Below are positions 9,610 through 19,387 of a stretch of 64,000 bases of DNA, one piece after another; within the stretch, counting starts at the first letter, position 1; every line of letters starts with the position of its first letter. The notes below the pieces were generated by a model. The model did no database searches, was not told where the DNA came from, and worked only from the letters and a program-made list of their open reading frames with translations. Source of the stretch: Marinilongibacter aquaticus (GTDB lineage Bacteria; Bacteroidota; Bacteroidia; Cytophagales; Spirosomataceae); NCBI RefSeq assembly GCF_020149935.1, contig NZ_CP083757.1, positions 1,881,001-1,945,000 of the forward strand, in the 5' to 3' direction. The position numbers were made by a program, and so were the translations under genes.

Positions 9610-10398
9610 TTAGAGTTGAATTATCGTTCCTGCCGACTGGTTTTCTACCGCCATTTTCAAGTCGCCCGCTTCACAGATCGTCACGGTTTTCACACCGCTT
9701 TTCACGGCTTCAAAGGCATTATCGAGCTTTGGAATCATCCCATCAAAAATCACGCCTTCGGTGCGTAGCTCATAGTAATAGCCCAAATTAATGACCGGAA
9801 TCACCGATTCGTCGTCGAAGGCATCCATGAGCACCCCTTTCTTTTCGAAACAAAAAACCACATGCACTTCGTAATCTTCGGCCAAGGCACGGGCAATTTC
9901 AGAAGTTTGGGTATCGGCATTGGTATTGAGCAAACCAAATTCGGGATTAAAAGACAAAGGAGCAAAAACTGGCGTTATTCCTTGTTTGAGCAACACACCA
10001 ATAAACTCACCATCCACTTTTTCTACATCGCCCACAAAACCATAATCCACCTCTTTTACAGGCCTTTTCGCGGCCAATATCACCCCGGCATCGGCTCCGC
10101 TCAAGCCCAAGGCATTGGTGCCAAGGGATTGCAATTGCCCCACAATATTCTTGTTCACCAAGCCGCCGTATACCATTGTCACCACATCTCGCATAGCCGC
10201 ATCGGTAATTCTGCGGCCGTTCACCATTTGTGTTTCGACACCCAAATCTTTAGCCACCCGTGTAGCGATTTTCCCTCCACCGTGCACCAAAATTTTATGG
10301 CCTTCCAATGCGGAAAAATCATTCAAAAACTGATCGAGTTTCTCTGTGTTATCAATGACGTTTCCGCCTATTTTAATGAGGTATACTTTTTCTTTCAT
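9610..10398 (-). CDS. argB: Acetylglutamate kinase (possibly acting on N-succinylglutamate)
   Basis: Phosphorylates the gamma-carboxyl of N-acylglutamate, the second step of arginine synthesis. The 262-residue protein begins KVYLIKIGGNVID and has KILVHGGGKIATRVAKDLG, the amino-acid kinase glycine-rich loop, and VNGRRITDAAMRDVVTMVYG, the typical substrate segment. The sequence ALGLSGADAGVI is also family-typical. It lacks the N-terminal extension found in arginine-inhibited hexameric forms, so feedback inhibition by arginine is uncertain. It is in a probable operon with adenine deaminase (43 bp upstream) and the deacylase (7 bp downstream). Confidence 0.93.
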   Translation of the reverse strand: MKEKVYLIKIGGNVIDNTEKLDQFLNDFSALEGHKILVHGGGKIATRVAKDLGVETQMVNGRRITDAAMRDVVTMVYGGLVNKNIVGQLQSLGTNALGLSGADAGVILAAKRPVKEVDYGFVGDVEKVDGEFIGVLLKQGITPVFAPLSFNPEFGLLNTNADTQTSEIARALAEDYEVHVVFCFEKKGVLMDAFDDESVIPVINLGYYYELRTEGVIFDGMIPKLDNAFEAVKSGVKTVTICEAGDLKMAVENQSAGTIIQL

Positions 10399-10441
10399 TT
10401 ATCTATTTCTGTTCAAATTCTCGTTTGTGAAAGTCCCCTTT

Positions 10442-12079
10442 TCACACTTTCAGGTCTACAAACTTAAACGAATTCCCATCAAACAAGCCTTTATCCGAGA
10501 GCTTTAAAGCCGGAATCACGAGCAAAGCCATAAAAGACAAAGACATATAAGGCGATATCAGTTTCGACCCCAATTCAAGCTTGGCAAACGCATCGATTTG
10601 TTCGTAATCCTTCGCCACCGTATGGGCATCTTTGTCGCTCATCAAGCCCGCCACAGGCAAGGGCAAAACACCCATTTTTTCTGCTGAAACCGCCGAGACT
10701 CCACCTTTCTCGCGGACAATCAAATTGATGGCCTCCACAATGTCCACATCGTTTACGCCCACGGCGATGATGTTGTGCGAATCGTGAGCGACAGACGAAG
10801 CAATTGCCCCTTCTTTCATGCCAAAACCATGAATAAAGCCTACGGCAGGTTCCTCATCCTGATAGCGGTTGTACACCACGAGCTTGAGGATATCTTGGTC
10901 TGTATCCGACACCAGTGTGTTGCCACTCATTCGCGGACTGATCTCAAAACTGTCTGTCATCAATTGGCCATCGTTCACTTTTATCACACGTACCTTACCC
11001 AAACGGTCGTCCATCTGCACTTGCACAGCTTCTGTGGTCAGTTCTCTGGTATTGAAATTGTTCACCACCTTGCTTCGCGGAGCAGCCAGCAAAGAACGCC
11101 CTTCCTTGGCCACGAGTTTTCCTTCGACATAGGTTTCCAAAACCTGAAATTCCTGCAAATTTTTCACTCGAATAAAGTCGGCGGGATCGCCCTCTTGAAG
11201 CAGCCCAACTTCGAGCCCATAATGTTTCACAGGATTGAGCGAGGCCATTCGTAACGCATCAAACAGGGCCACGCCCGCTTCCAGAGCTCTTGCTACCAAT
11301 ACATTGATGTGTCCTTTGATTAAATCGTCGGGATGTTTATCGTCCGAGCAAAACATCATTTGATGTGCCCAGTTTTTGGCCAAAGGAATCAGAGCTTCGA
11401 AATTTTTGGCCGCACTGCCTTCCCGAATCAAGACCTTCACTCCCAGTTTCAGTTTCTCCTCGGCTTCGGCAAAACTGAAACATTCGTGATCCGTGCTGAT
11501 CCCTGCCGAGAAATAAGTCTCGGCATCGGCACCCCGAAGCCCTGGAGCATGCCCATCGATTACCTTGCCCAAACTTTTTGCAATCGCCAATTTGGCCATT
11601 ACCTCTTCTTCTTTGTAAATCACACCAGGGAAATTCATCATTTCGGCCAGATAACCGATTTCAGGCTTTCTGAGCAGACGCTCCACCCCACGGGAGTCGA
11701 TTGTAGCCCCAGCCGTTTCGAAACCTGTAGCCGGCACACAAGAAGGTGCCCCAAAACATACTTTGAATGGGCTTTGGTTTGCATCCTCGATCATGTACTC
11801 CACCCCTTTTTCGCCCAGCACATTGGCAATTTCATGCGGATCAGAAACCGAAGCCACGGTGCCGTGTACCAGAGCCATATTGCCGAAAACAGCGGGCGTA
11901 AGCATAGAACTCTCGATATGCACATGGGCATCGACAAAACCCGGCAACAGATAACTGTCATCCGGTTTCTCTTCACCCAAAATTTTAATGGTAAAAATGC
12001 GTTTGCCCTCGACGATGATCTCGCCCCAATGTATGCTGTCGTCAAAAATATTGACAATATTCCCTTGAATTACCTCCAT
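10442..12079 (-). CDS. ade: Adenine deaminase
   Basis: Converts adenine to hypoxanthine and ammonia in purine salvage. The 545 residues are normal for the metal-dependent amidohydrolase-type enzyme. Visible features are the metal ligands in LLPGFVDAHVHIESS near residue 50, HGTVASVSDPHEIANVLG, KVIDGHAPGL, STDHECFSF, and a C-terminal half with VAHDSHNIIAVGVN and GGVSAVSAEKMGVLPLPVAG, which is diagnostic for Ade as against other amidohydrolases. It lies 43 bp upstream of argB and may share its transcript, although the pathways are unrelated. Confidence 0.94.
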   Translation of the reverse strand: MEVIQGNIVNIFDDSIHWGEIIVEGKRIFTIKILGEEKPDDSYLLPGFVDAHVHIESSMLTPAVFGNMALVHGTVASVSDPHEIANVLGEKGVEYMIEDANQSPFKVCFGAPSCVPATGFETAGATIDSRGVERLLRKPEIGYLAEMMNFPGVIYKEEEVMAKLAIAKSLGKVIDGHAPGLRGADAETYFSAGISTDHECFSFAEAEEKLKLGVKVLIREGSAAKNFEALIPLAKNWAHQMMFCSDDKHPDDLIKGHINVLVARALEAGVALFDALRMASLNPVKHYGLEVGLLQEGDPADFIRVKNLQEFQVLETYVEGKLVAKEGRSLLAAPRSKVVNNFNTRELTTEAVQVQMDDRLGKVRVIKVNDGQLMTDSFEISPRMSGNTLVSDTDQDILKLVVYNRYQDEEPAVGFIHGFGMKEGAIASSVAHDSHNIIAVGVNDVDIVEAINLIVREKGGVSAVSAEKMGVLPLPVAGLMSDKDAHTVAKDYEQIDAFAKLELGSKLISPYMSLSFMALLVIPALKLSDKGLFDGNSFKFVDLKV

Positions 12080-12234
12080 GCCGTTTTCGCTTAGATGGCG
12101 AATTTACCGACATGTTTGGTAAAAGCCGAACTTTCGACCTAAAAGATTCCTTGGTTTCTTACTTCTCAGCAAACCTAAAACTAAGACGCCAAGCCATTGA
12201 ATAATGCCGTGCATCACACCGATTCCGGGCTTAA

Positions 12235-14514
12235 TCAGTTTGCTACTTCACTCAAGAATTTGATTCGCATAAGACGCAGTTCTTCTTCGGTCACTTCATC
12301 TTCGTAATCTTCAAAATCAGCCAAGGCCAGACGAATGTTGTCTGATTCGGCATTCATGAAATAATCATAGATGTCGTCCTGTTTGTCTTCATCAATTTCG
12401 CCATTGATGTAATAGTCGAGATTGAGTTTTGTGCCTGAGTAGCAAATGTTTTCGATTTCGCCGAGCAATTCATCGAAACTAATCCCTTTCGATTCCGCAA
12501 TTTCATCGAGGCTCACTTTTCGATCCACTTGCTGAATAATGAAGATTTTAGTTTTCGACTTGTTCACTGCCGTTTTCACGACAAAATCTTCCGTAGTTTC
12601 GATGTCGTTGTCTTTCACATACTTCGAAACCAAATCGATAAAAGGTTTTCCAAACTTGCGGGCCTTTCCTTGCCCCACACCTTGAATCTGCGTCAAGGCG
12701 TCCATCGAAGTGGGATACGTAGTGGCCATTTCTTGAAGCGAGGGCTCTTGGAAAACCGCATAGTGCGGTATGCCCTGCTGCTTCCCGATTTTCTTCGTCA
12801 GAGCTTTCAGCATTTCGAGCAAAGCCTCGTCGGCCGCTCCTCCAGAACCACCCGGGGCCGAAGTCTGAATATCGTCGTCTCGACTGCCCTCGGCCTCGGA
12901 AAGGTCGTGGTCGTCGTACATTTCAATTTTATAAGGATCTTCGAGGTATTTCTTGCCCTTTGCAGTCAATTTCACCACCCCGTAATTATCGATATCCTTT
13001 TCTATGAAGCCGTAAACCAGCAATTGCCGCAACACCGAAACCCATTTGTCGGTTACGGTATATTCTTCCTGCTCTTCTTTGTCGGCATTTTTGCCTTTCG
13101 GCTTGAAAACCACCTCTTTTTGCTTGAAATACTTCAGGCCTTCTCCATATTGAGGCAGCTTATCGTGACCGTAGCTTACGATGTAATCATTGTTCGCCGT
13201 ATTGGCCGTCAACATATCGGCAATATGCTGAATAGAGAAACGCTCTTCAGTGGCCAGCATGGCTTGCATGCCCAAAACAGCCTCTTTTTCCACTTGGAAA
13301 GTCTTTGTGGGTTTCTTGCAGTTATCACAAAAACCACAATTCTCATTCATAAACTCGCCAAAATAGCTGAGCAATTGCCTTCTTCGGCACACACCCAAAG
13401 TCGAGTACGCCACGATTTCCATCAGCAAAGCCTTGGCATTATCGCGTTCGGTTACGGTTTTATCCTTGTTGAATTTCTCCAACTTCAAAACGTCGTCGTA
13501 GGCATAGAACATAAGGCAATGCCCATCCAAACCATCTCTACCCGCACGGCCAGTCTCCTGATAATACCCTTCCAATGATTTCGGAGCATCGTAATGCACT
13601 ACAAAACGCACATCGGGCTTATCAATTCCCATTCCGAAAGCGATAGTCGCCACCACTACATCGCAAGCTTCGTTCAGGAAAGCGTCTTGGTTTTTCATTC
13701 GCACGTCGGCATCCAAACCTGCATGATAAGGCAAGGCCTTCACGCCATTCACCGAAAGCAAACTGGCGATTTCTTCCACTTTCTTTCTGCTTAAGCAATA
13801 TACGATTCCGCTTTTGCCCTTGTGCGAACTGATGAACTGAAGCAATTGCTTCTTCGGGTTTTTCTTGGGCCGTACTTCGTAATATAAATTCGCTCTATTG
13901 AACGAAGTTTTGAACAAAGTAGAATCGTCCATATTCAGATTCTTCTTGATGTCCATCTGCACTTTTGGCGTGGCCGTGGCAGTCAAGGCAATGATCGGCA
14001 GCCTTTCATCAATGCTTTCGATGATGCTGCGAATCTTGCGGTATTCTGGGCGGAAATCGTGCCCCCACTCGGATATACAGTGGGCCTCATCTACAGCCAC
14101 AAAAGAAAGATTGGCTTGTTTCAAGAAGACCAGGTTGTCTTCTTTCGTCAATGATTCCGGAGCGATGTAGAGCAATTTGCACTCGCCTTCGAGCACACCC
14201 TTTTTCACCCGGTTCATTTCTGTTTTATTCAAAGTAGAGTTCAAAAACTGGGCGTTGATGCCAAAACCCTTCATCTGATCTACTTGGTTTTTCATCAATG
14301 CGATCAAAGGACTGATCACAACGGCAGTGCCTTCCAAAGAAATGGCCGGCAATTGATAACACAAGGATTTGCCCGCTCCGGTGGGCATGATCACGAAGGT
14401 ATTGTTACCGTCTATTATGCTGTGAATGATTGCATCCTGCTGCCCTCTGAATTTATCGAATCCAAAAATCTCTTTGAGATTCTTTTTCAGTTTTTCTTCT
14501 ATCGGTTTTTCCAT
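12235..14514 (-). CDS. recQ: ATP-dependent DNA helicase RecQ
   Basis: 3'-5' helicase of recombination and stalled-fork repair. At 759 residues it is longer than E. coli RecQ (609). Helicase motifs in order: FRGQQDAI (motif 0), [15 protein letters not shown] (Walker A), [19 protein letters not shown] (DEAH plus aromatic-rich loop), [10 protein letters not shown], and [13 protein letters not shown] (motif VI). A zinc-cysteine region CGFCDNCKK follows near residue 390, then an HRDC domain ([21 protein letters not shown]). The acidic C-terminal extension of about 130 residues is the extra length. I used the ATG at 14514 (MEKPIEEK); an ATG 18 bp upstream is possible. The divergent neighbour is kdsD. 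Confidence 0.95.
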   Translation of the reverse strand: MEKPIEEKLKKNLKEIFGFDKFRGQQDAIIHSIIDGNNTFVIMPTGAGKSLCYQLPAISLEGTAVVISPLIALMKNQVDQMKGFGINAQFLNSTLNKTEMNRVKKGVLEGECKLLYIAPESLTKEDNLVFLKQANLSFVAVDEAHCISEWGHDFRPEYRKIRSIIESIDERLPIIALTATATPKVQMDIKKNLNMDDSTLFKTSFNRANLYYEVRPKKNPKKQLLQFISSHKGKSGIVYCLSRKKVEEIASLLSVNGVKALPYHAGLDADVRMKNQDAFLNEACDVVVATIAFGMGIDKPDVRFVVHYDAPKSLEGYYQETGRAGRDGLDGHCLMFYAYDDVLKLEKFNKDKTVTERDNAKALLMEIVAYSTLGVCRRRQLLSYFGEFMNENCGFCDNCKKPTKTFQVEKEAVLGMQAMLATEERFSIQHIADMLTANTANNDYIVSYGHDKLPQYGEGLKYFKQKEVVFKPKGKNADKEEQEEYTVTDKWVSVLRQLLVYGFIEKDIDNYGVVKLTAKGKKYLEDPYKIEMYDDHDLSEAEGSRDDDIQTSAPGGSGGAADEALLEMLKALTKKIGKQQGIPHYAVFQEPSLQEMATTYPTSMDALTQIQGVGQGKARKFGKPFIDLVSKYVKDNDIETTEDFVVKTAVNKSKTKIFIIQQVDRKVSLDEIAESKGISFDELLGEIENICYSGTKLNLDYYINGEIDEDKQDDIYDYFMNAESDNIRLALADFEDYEDEVTEEELRLMRIKFLSEVAN

Positions 14515-14669
14515 CTTGATCAAACAACACATTAAACATTAACTTCCAACCGCAAAACTTTTCGAAGTCTACACCATTAAAGATAATCATTTCTTTTCAA
14601 ATTCGGTGTACAAGCCCAAAGGGCCTCTTTGCTAAAGAAGCTATGTTATTTTTCAAGGCAAAAGATTCA

Positions 14670-14677
14670 TACTTTTG
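14670..14677 (+). promoter_or_regulatory. Bacteroidota-type -7 element of kdsD
   Basis: TACTTTTG matches the TAnnTTTG -7 consensus and would start transcription around 14684, some 20 nt before the GTG start of kdsD. No clear TTTG -33 element is seen at the expected distance, so this is a moderate call. Confidence 0.5.
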
Positions 14678-14704
14678 CTCAATATTTAATCTTTAGTCAA
14701 TTAA

Positions 14705-15679
14705 GTGAATACGAAAATAGATAAAAATATACTCGAAATCGGCAAAAAAGTCCTAAGTGCTGAGAGCGAGGCAATACTTTCTTTAAAAAGTTCAATTAAC
14801 ACCTCATTCCAAAAGGCAATCGACCTTATATTAGACTGCAAGGGAAAAGTTGTACTAACCGGAGTTGGCAAGAGTGCATTCATTGCACAAAAAATTTCGG
14901 CTACAATGAATTCAACAGGGCAACAAGCCGTTTTCTTGCACAGCTCAGATGCCCTGCATGGCGACATTGGCATTTTGGACAAAAACGATATCGTACTTGC
15001 TTTGTCCAAAAGTGGGGAAACCGAAGAGGTTATCAACTTACTTCCTTATTTAAAGAAATATAACAACGTACTTATTGCTCTTACCGGGAATGTAGAATCA
15101 ACACTCGCGAAAGCCTCAAATTGCATTTTGGATGCAAGCGTAGCCAAAGAAGCCTGCACAAACAATCTGGCCCCCACGAGCTCTACAACCGCGGCATTGG
15201 CCTTGGGCGATGCCCTGAGCATTTGCCTAATGGAGGCTCGAAATTTCACGGAACAGGATTTTGCCAAGAACCATCCCGCAGGAAGTTTAGGCAAAAAAAT
15301 GCTCCTTCGGGTTTCCGACATTTACCCAAATAATGCAATTGCTACCGTAAGTACGGAGAGTAAAATACAAGATGTGATCATCGAAATTTCTTCAAAAAGA
15401 ATAGGTGCCACTGCCGTACTCGACGAAGACCAGAAACTGGCCGGAATCGTTACCGATGGCGATTTGAGAAGAATGATCAGGCAGCACCAAGACTTCACCC
15501 ACCTGAAAGCAAAAGACATCATGTCGGCCAAACCCTTGACTGTAGCCCCTGAAACCATGGCCATTGACGCACTGAATTTCATGAACGCACGCAGCATCAC
15601 GCAGCTAATTGTTGCAAAAGAAAAAGACCTCTTGGGCTTTGTTCACCTTCACGACCTATTAAAAGCCGGATTGAGTTAA
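14705..15679 (+). CDS. kdsD: D-arabinose 5-phosphate isomerase (KpsF/GutQ family)
   Basis: Interconverts ribulose 5-phosphate and arabinose 5-phosphate, the first step of Kdo synthesis for lipopolysaccharide. The 324 residues contain an N-terminal SIS domain (VVLTGVGKSAFIAQKISATM, HSSDALHGDIGIL, ALSKSGETEEV) and two C-terminal CBS domains (about 205-324: GIVTDGDLRRM and LGFVHLHDLLKAGLS). The start is GTG. It fits with the Kdo transferase gene (kdtA) at 54.4 kb, though they are far apart. nadB follows 47 bp downstream. KdsD versus GutQ cannot be separated by motif alone; as the only such gene in the window, KdsD is the simplest name. Confidence 0.9.
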   Translation: MNTKIDKNILEIGKKVLSAESEAILSLKSSINTSFQKAIDLILDCKGKVVLTGVGKSAFIAQKISATMNSTGQQAVFLHSSDALHGDIGILDKNDIVLALSKSGETEEVINLLPYLKKYNNVLIALTGNVESTLAKASNCILDASVAKEACTNNLAPTSSTTAALALGDALSICLMEARNFTEQDFAKNHPAGSLGKKMLLRVSDIYPNNAIATVSTESKIQDVIIEISSKRIGATAVLDEDQKLAGIVTDGDLRRMIRQHQDFTHLKAKDIMSAKPLTVAPETMAIDALNFMNARSITQLIVAKEKDLLGFVHLHDLLKAGLS

Positions 15680-15726
15680 TTTCTAAAATTTTATCCTTTT
15701 TTTTGTTCCACCAAACTCTAAACTGT

Positions 15727-17319
15727 ATGCGACAAACGGATTTTCTTGTAATTGGCTCGGGCATTGCCGGATTGAGTTTCGCCCTTAAGGCTGCTCAGAA
15801 AGGCAAAGTTTTGGTCTTGACCAAAGTAAATGCCGACGAGACCAACACAAAATACGCCCAAGGCGGAATTGCGGCCGTTTTCGATCCCGAAGTAGATTCG
15901 TTTGAAAAGCACATTGAAGATACACTGATAGCCGGCGACGGCCTTTGCGATCGCGAGATTGTGGAGATTGTGGTGAAGGAAGGGCCCGACAGAATACGTG
16001 AATTGATCCAATACGGTGCCCAATTCGACAAAAGCGATAGCGGAGAGTACGATTTGACCAGAGAGGGCGGACACTCGGAAAACCGCATCCTGCACTATAA
16101 AGACATCACAGGCTGGGAAATCGAAAGGGCCTTGCTTTCGGAAGTGGAAAAGAATGAAAACATCGAAATCCTTTCGCACTACTATGCCGTTGAGCTTATT
16201 ACGCAACACCACCTTGGCCAAGTGGTCACCCGCGAATCGAACGACATCACCTGCTATGGCATATACGCATTGAATGCCCACTCGGGAAAAGTGGAAAAAA
16301 TCCTTTCTAAAATGACCTTGATGGCCACCGGTGGAGCAGGGCACATTTACTCTTCTACCACCAATCCGGTTATCGCCACGGGCGACGGCATCGCCATGGT
16401 GTACAGAGCCAAAGGCAAGGTGCGTGATATGGAAATGATCCAATTCCACCCAACTTCGCTGTACAATCCGGGCTCTTTCCCAAGCTTTTTGGTCACTGAA
16501 GCCGTTCGTGGAGAAGGCGGCGTACTGCGAGACATACACGGTCGTGAGTTTATGTACGACTACGACGAAAGAGGCTCACTGGCACCAAGAGACATTGTGG
16601 CCCGAAGTATTGATGCGGAAATGAAAAAATCGGGGGAAGAATACGTCTACCTCGACATCACCCATCAACCCAAAGAATTGATTTTGCACCATTTCCCTAC
16701 GATTTACAAAAAGTGCATGACTTTGGGTATTGACATGACCAAGGATTACATTCCGGTAACCCCCGCCGCTCATTACCTATGCGGTGGAATTCTTGTCGAC
16801 CAATTGGGGCAATCGAGCATTCAACATCTTTTCGCTTGTGGCGAGTGCTCTTCAACCGGCCTTCACGGAGCCAACCGACTGGCTTCTAACTCTTTGCTTG
16901 AAGCCGCTGTATTTGGCAACCGCATAGCCCAAACAGCCTTGGAGCATATCGAACATGTAGAAATAAACCTCAAAGTACCCGATTGGGACGAATTTGGTGC
17001 AGTACAAATCAACGAAGAGGTACTGGTGACGCACAACCTCCGCGAGCTTCAGAAAATGATGTCGGATTATGTAGGGATTGTGCGTTCAGACTTCAGGCTT
17101 GCCAGAGCAAACAGAAGGTTGCAAATGCTGAAAGAAGAAACCGAAGAGTTTTACAAAAAAAGCAAACTCTCTGTAAAACTTTGCGAACTGCGAAACCTCA
17201 TTCAATGTGCGGAAATGGTGATAAAATGTGCCATGCTGAGAAAGGAAAGTCGCGGCCTACACTATACGACAGACTACCCTTACAAATTGGGCGGGAAACC
17301 TATGCATTCGATCATTTGA
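15727..17319 (+). CDS. nadB: L-aspartate oxidase
   Basis: FAD enzyme that oxidises L-aspartate to iminoaspartate, the first step of de novo NAD synthesis. The start at 15727 gives DFLVIGSGIAGLSFALKAAQ, the Rossmann motif, directly at the N-terminus (530 residues, usual size); a TTG 24 bp upstream is less likely. Other signatures are NTKYAQGGIAAV, TREGGHSENRILHYKD, ATGGAGHIYSSTTNP, MIQFHPTSLY and CGECSSTGLHGANRLASNSL, which match the succinate dehydrogenase/NadB family. The SLLEAAVFG sequence supports NadB. It lies between kdsD (47 bp upstream) and a HupE/UreJ-like gene (45 bp downstream). Partners nadA and nadC are not in the window. Confidence 0.95.
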   Translation: MRQTDFLVIGSGIAGLSFALKAAQKGKVLVLTKVNADETNTKYAQGGIAAVFDPEVDSFEKHIEDTLIAGDGLCDREIVEIVVKEGPDRIRELIQYGAQFDKSDSGEYDLTREGGHSENRILHYKDITGWEIERALLSEVEKNENIEILSHYYAVELITQHHLGQVVTRESNDITCYGIYALNAHSGKVEKILSKMTLMATGGAGHIYSSTTNPVIATGDGIAMVYRAKGKVRDMEMIQFHPTSLYNPGSFPSFLVTEAVRGEGGVLRDIHGREFMYDYDERGSLAPRDIVARSIDAEMKKSGEEYVYLDITHQPKELILHHFPTIYKKCMTLGIDMTKDYIPVTPAAHYLCGGILVDQLGQSSIQHLFACGECSSTGLHGANRLASNSLLEAAVFGNRIAQTALEHIEHVEINLKVPDWDEFGAVQINEEVLVTHNLRELQKMMSDYVGIVRSDFRLARANRRLQMLKEETEEFYKKSKLSVKLCELRNLIQCAEMVIKCAMLRKESRGLHYTTDYPYKLGGKPMHSII

Positions 17320-17364
17320 CAGAAAGCCCAAAGCATTATACTTAAACCCAAACCATACTAAGCC

Positions 17365-17943
17365 GTGCTCTCGACATTCAAAATATATTTCACGCTTGGC
17401 CTGCAGCACATTACAGACCTTAATGGCTACGACCACATCTTGTTCCTGATTGCCTTGTGTGCAATTTACAGCCTGAGTAAATGGAAAGAAGTGCTGTGGT
17501 TGGTGACGGCCTTTACATTGGGACACTCGATTACACTTGCCCTTGCCGTGCTCGATTGGGTCAATATCCAAGCCAGCTTAGTGGAAGCTCTGATTCCCGT
17601 GACAATTATGTTCACAAGCCTTCTGAACCTGTCTGGCGGCTCAAAAAGGGGATTTTCAAGCAACAAAGTTCGCTATTTGACAGCCGCCCTGTTTGGGCTC
17701 ATTCACGGTTTGGGTTTTTCCAATTACCTGAAAAGCCTGCTGGGCGGAGAAGAACAAATCGCACTGCCTTTATTTTCATTCAATTTGGGCTTAGAAATGG
17801 GGCAAATATGCATTGTCATTCCATTCTTGCTTATCAACCATTTTTTATTGAAACTATTTCAAAAACAAAGCAAAATGGTGCCGCGTGTCATTTCTCTAAT
17901 AGCCTTTGTACTGGCTTTGACCATGCTTTTGGAGCGTATTTAA
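17365..17943 (+). CDS. HupE/UreJ-like membrane protein
   Basis: Small integral membrane protein of 192 residues with about six hydrophobic helices. The N-terminal QHITDLNGYDHILFLIAL and the following TLGHSITLALAVL have the His/Asp pattern of HupE/UreJ proteins, and GLIHGLGFSNYL repeats it. Members of this family are proposed or shown to move nickel or other metals for hydrogenase or urease, but no such enzymes are in the window, so the substrate is unknown. The start is GTG at 17365. It is co-directional with nadB and converges on the kinase gene, with 7 bp between the stops. Confidence 0.8.
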   Translation: MLSTFKIYFTLGLQHITDLNGYDHILFLIALCAIYSLSKWKEVLWLVTAFTLGHSITLALAVLDWVNIQASLVEALIPVTIMFTSLLNLSGGSKRGFSSNKVRYLTAALFGLIHGLGFSNYLKSLLGGEEQIALPLFSFNLGLEMGQICIVIPFLLINHFLLKLFQKQSKMVPRVISLIAFVLALTMLLERI

Positions 17944-17950
17944 CCTTCAC

Positions 17951-19387
17951 TTATTCCACAGGGAATTGCAATGTAAAGCAAGAGCCTTCATTCAAGGTCG
18001 ACTCTACTTCGATATGTGCCCCGTGCGACTTCAGAATACCCAATGTGGTGGCCAAGCCCAAACCCACTCCGTTTGTTTTTGCAGTATAGAAGGGCTCAAA
18101 CAATTTGGCCTGAAGCTCGCTGTCCATTCCCACGCCCGTATCCGAAATACTGACCACAATAAAATCGTCTTTCGCATACGACTTTATACACAATTCCTTT
18201 CGGGCACGCCCCTCCATAGCCTCTATCCCGTTGACCAAGATATTCACCAAAGCCGTTGCAACCTGCTCCAAGTTCATACGGATAACAGGCAAAACCTCCC
18301 GATCCCAATTCAAGCTTACGCTCTGCATCTGAATGCGGTCCTGCACTTGCTCTATCGCCTGATCTACAGCCTTATTCAAATCTTCTGGCCTCAACACCAC
18401 CTCTTTCTCCGAAGCGGCGTTCAGCACCTCATTGATCAATTGATCTATCCTGCCTGCATTCCTTTTGATCATGTCCAGCAAAACCTGATCGTCGTCCGTC
18501 CGAACGCTATCGTACAATGCACCCAAACTCAACTGAATGTTCATCAACGGATTACGCACTTCGTGAGCCAACACTTGCATCAATCGGGCTGTGGAATGTA
18601 ATTTCTGCGATTGAAGGGTGGCTTTTTCGGCACGAATGCGGTGAGTTTGATCACTGAAAACACCGTGAATGAATGTGCGGTTTTGCTTGTCCTTTTCGAG
18701 CACACAAGAGAGCAATCCCATTTTGCTTTCGCCGTTTTTGGCTTTCACTTCCAATTTGAAATCGCGAATCCCTCCCCTTTCCATCATTTCATCTTGCAGC
18801 CGCAAAAGCTGGATCGGATCTTTAAAAAGTTCTTGGCTCTGCATATTGTACACTTCCTGCCGCGTATAGCCCAAATACTCCTCTACCGTTCCACTGATAT
18901 CGACAATGTTGAAATGCTCGTTGGCGATAAAAATAACCTCTTTCGAATGCTCAATCACCGTACGGTATTTCGCTTCGCTTTCTCTTAAAGCCTTTAAAGT
19001 TTGGCTGTGTTTCAAGGCATAACGCATGCTTCGCTCCAGCGAATCGGCCGTAAGGGTATCCTTTTCCAAATAATCGTAGGCCCCCAAATCCACGGCTTTT
19101 TCGTCTACTCTAAAATCGCCTTTACCCGTAAGCATAATTGCAGGCAAATCCACTTCTTTTCCCCGCAATGCTTCGAGCAAACTGAGGCCAGACTCGCCTC
19201 CTAAAAGGTAATCGAAAAGGTATACATCAAAATTTCGTTTGCGAATAAGGTCAATGCCTTCGGCAAAACTTTTAGCCCAAATCAGGTTGCATTCGTACTG
19301 ATTGAACTTCGACATGAGCATTTTGGTGATGAAATAATCGTCTTCATCATCTTCCACCAAAAGCACATTGATACGTATAAGGCTCAT
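17951..19387 (-). CDS. Hybrid receiver-PAS-histidine kinase
   Basis: A soluble 478-residue sensor kinase. The N-terminal receiver domain has INVLLVEDDEDDYF and phospho-acceptor Asp in DVYLFDYLLGGESG; a PAS domain follows (about 145-250, YRTVIEHSKEVIFIANEH), then HisKA (His in VLAHEVRNPLMNIQLSLG) and the HATPase (NGIEAMEGR, ISDTGVGMDSE, GVGLGLATTLGI). The receiver at the N-terminus suggests that it is both target and source of phosphate. It starts with an ATGA overlap (19384-19387) on the stop of the kinase upstream. There are no membrane segments. The stimulus is unknown. The ATG at 19387 was chosen because the receiver fold begins at once. Confidence 0.92.
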   Translation of the reverse strand: MSLIRINVLLVEDDEDDYFITKMLMSKFNQYECNLIWAKSFAEGIDLIRKRNFDVYLFDYLLGGESGLSLLEALRGKEVDLPAIMLTGKGDFRVDEKAVDLGAYDYLEKDTLTADSLERSMRYALKHSQTLKALRESEAKYRTVIEHSKEVIFIANEHFNIVDISGTVEEYLGYTRQEVYNMQSQELFKDPIQLLRLQDEMMERGGIRDFKLEVKAKNGESKMGLLSCVLEKDKQNRTFIHGVFSDQTHRIRAEKATLQSQKLHSTARLMQVLAHEVRNPLMNIQLSLGALYDSVRTDDDQVLLDMIKRNAGRIDQLINEVLNAASEKEVVLRPEDLNKAVDQAIEQVQDRIQMQSVSLNWDREVLPVIRMNLEQVATALVNILVNGIEAMEGRARKELCIKSYAKDDFIVVSISDTGVGMDSELQAKLFEPFYTAKTNGVGLGLATTLGILKSHGAHIEVESTLNEGSCFTLQFPVE

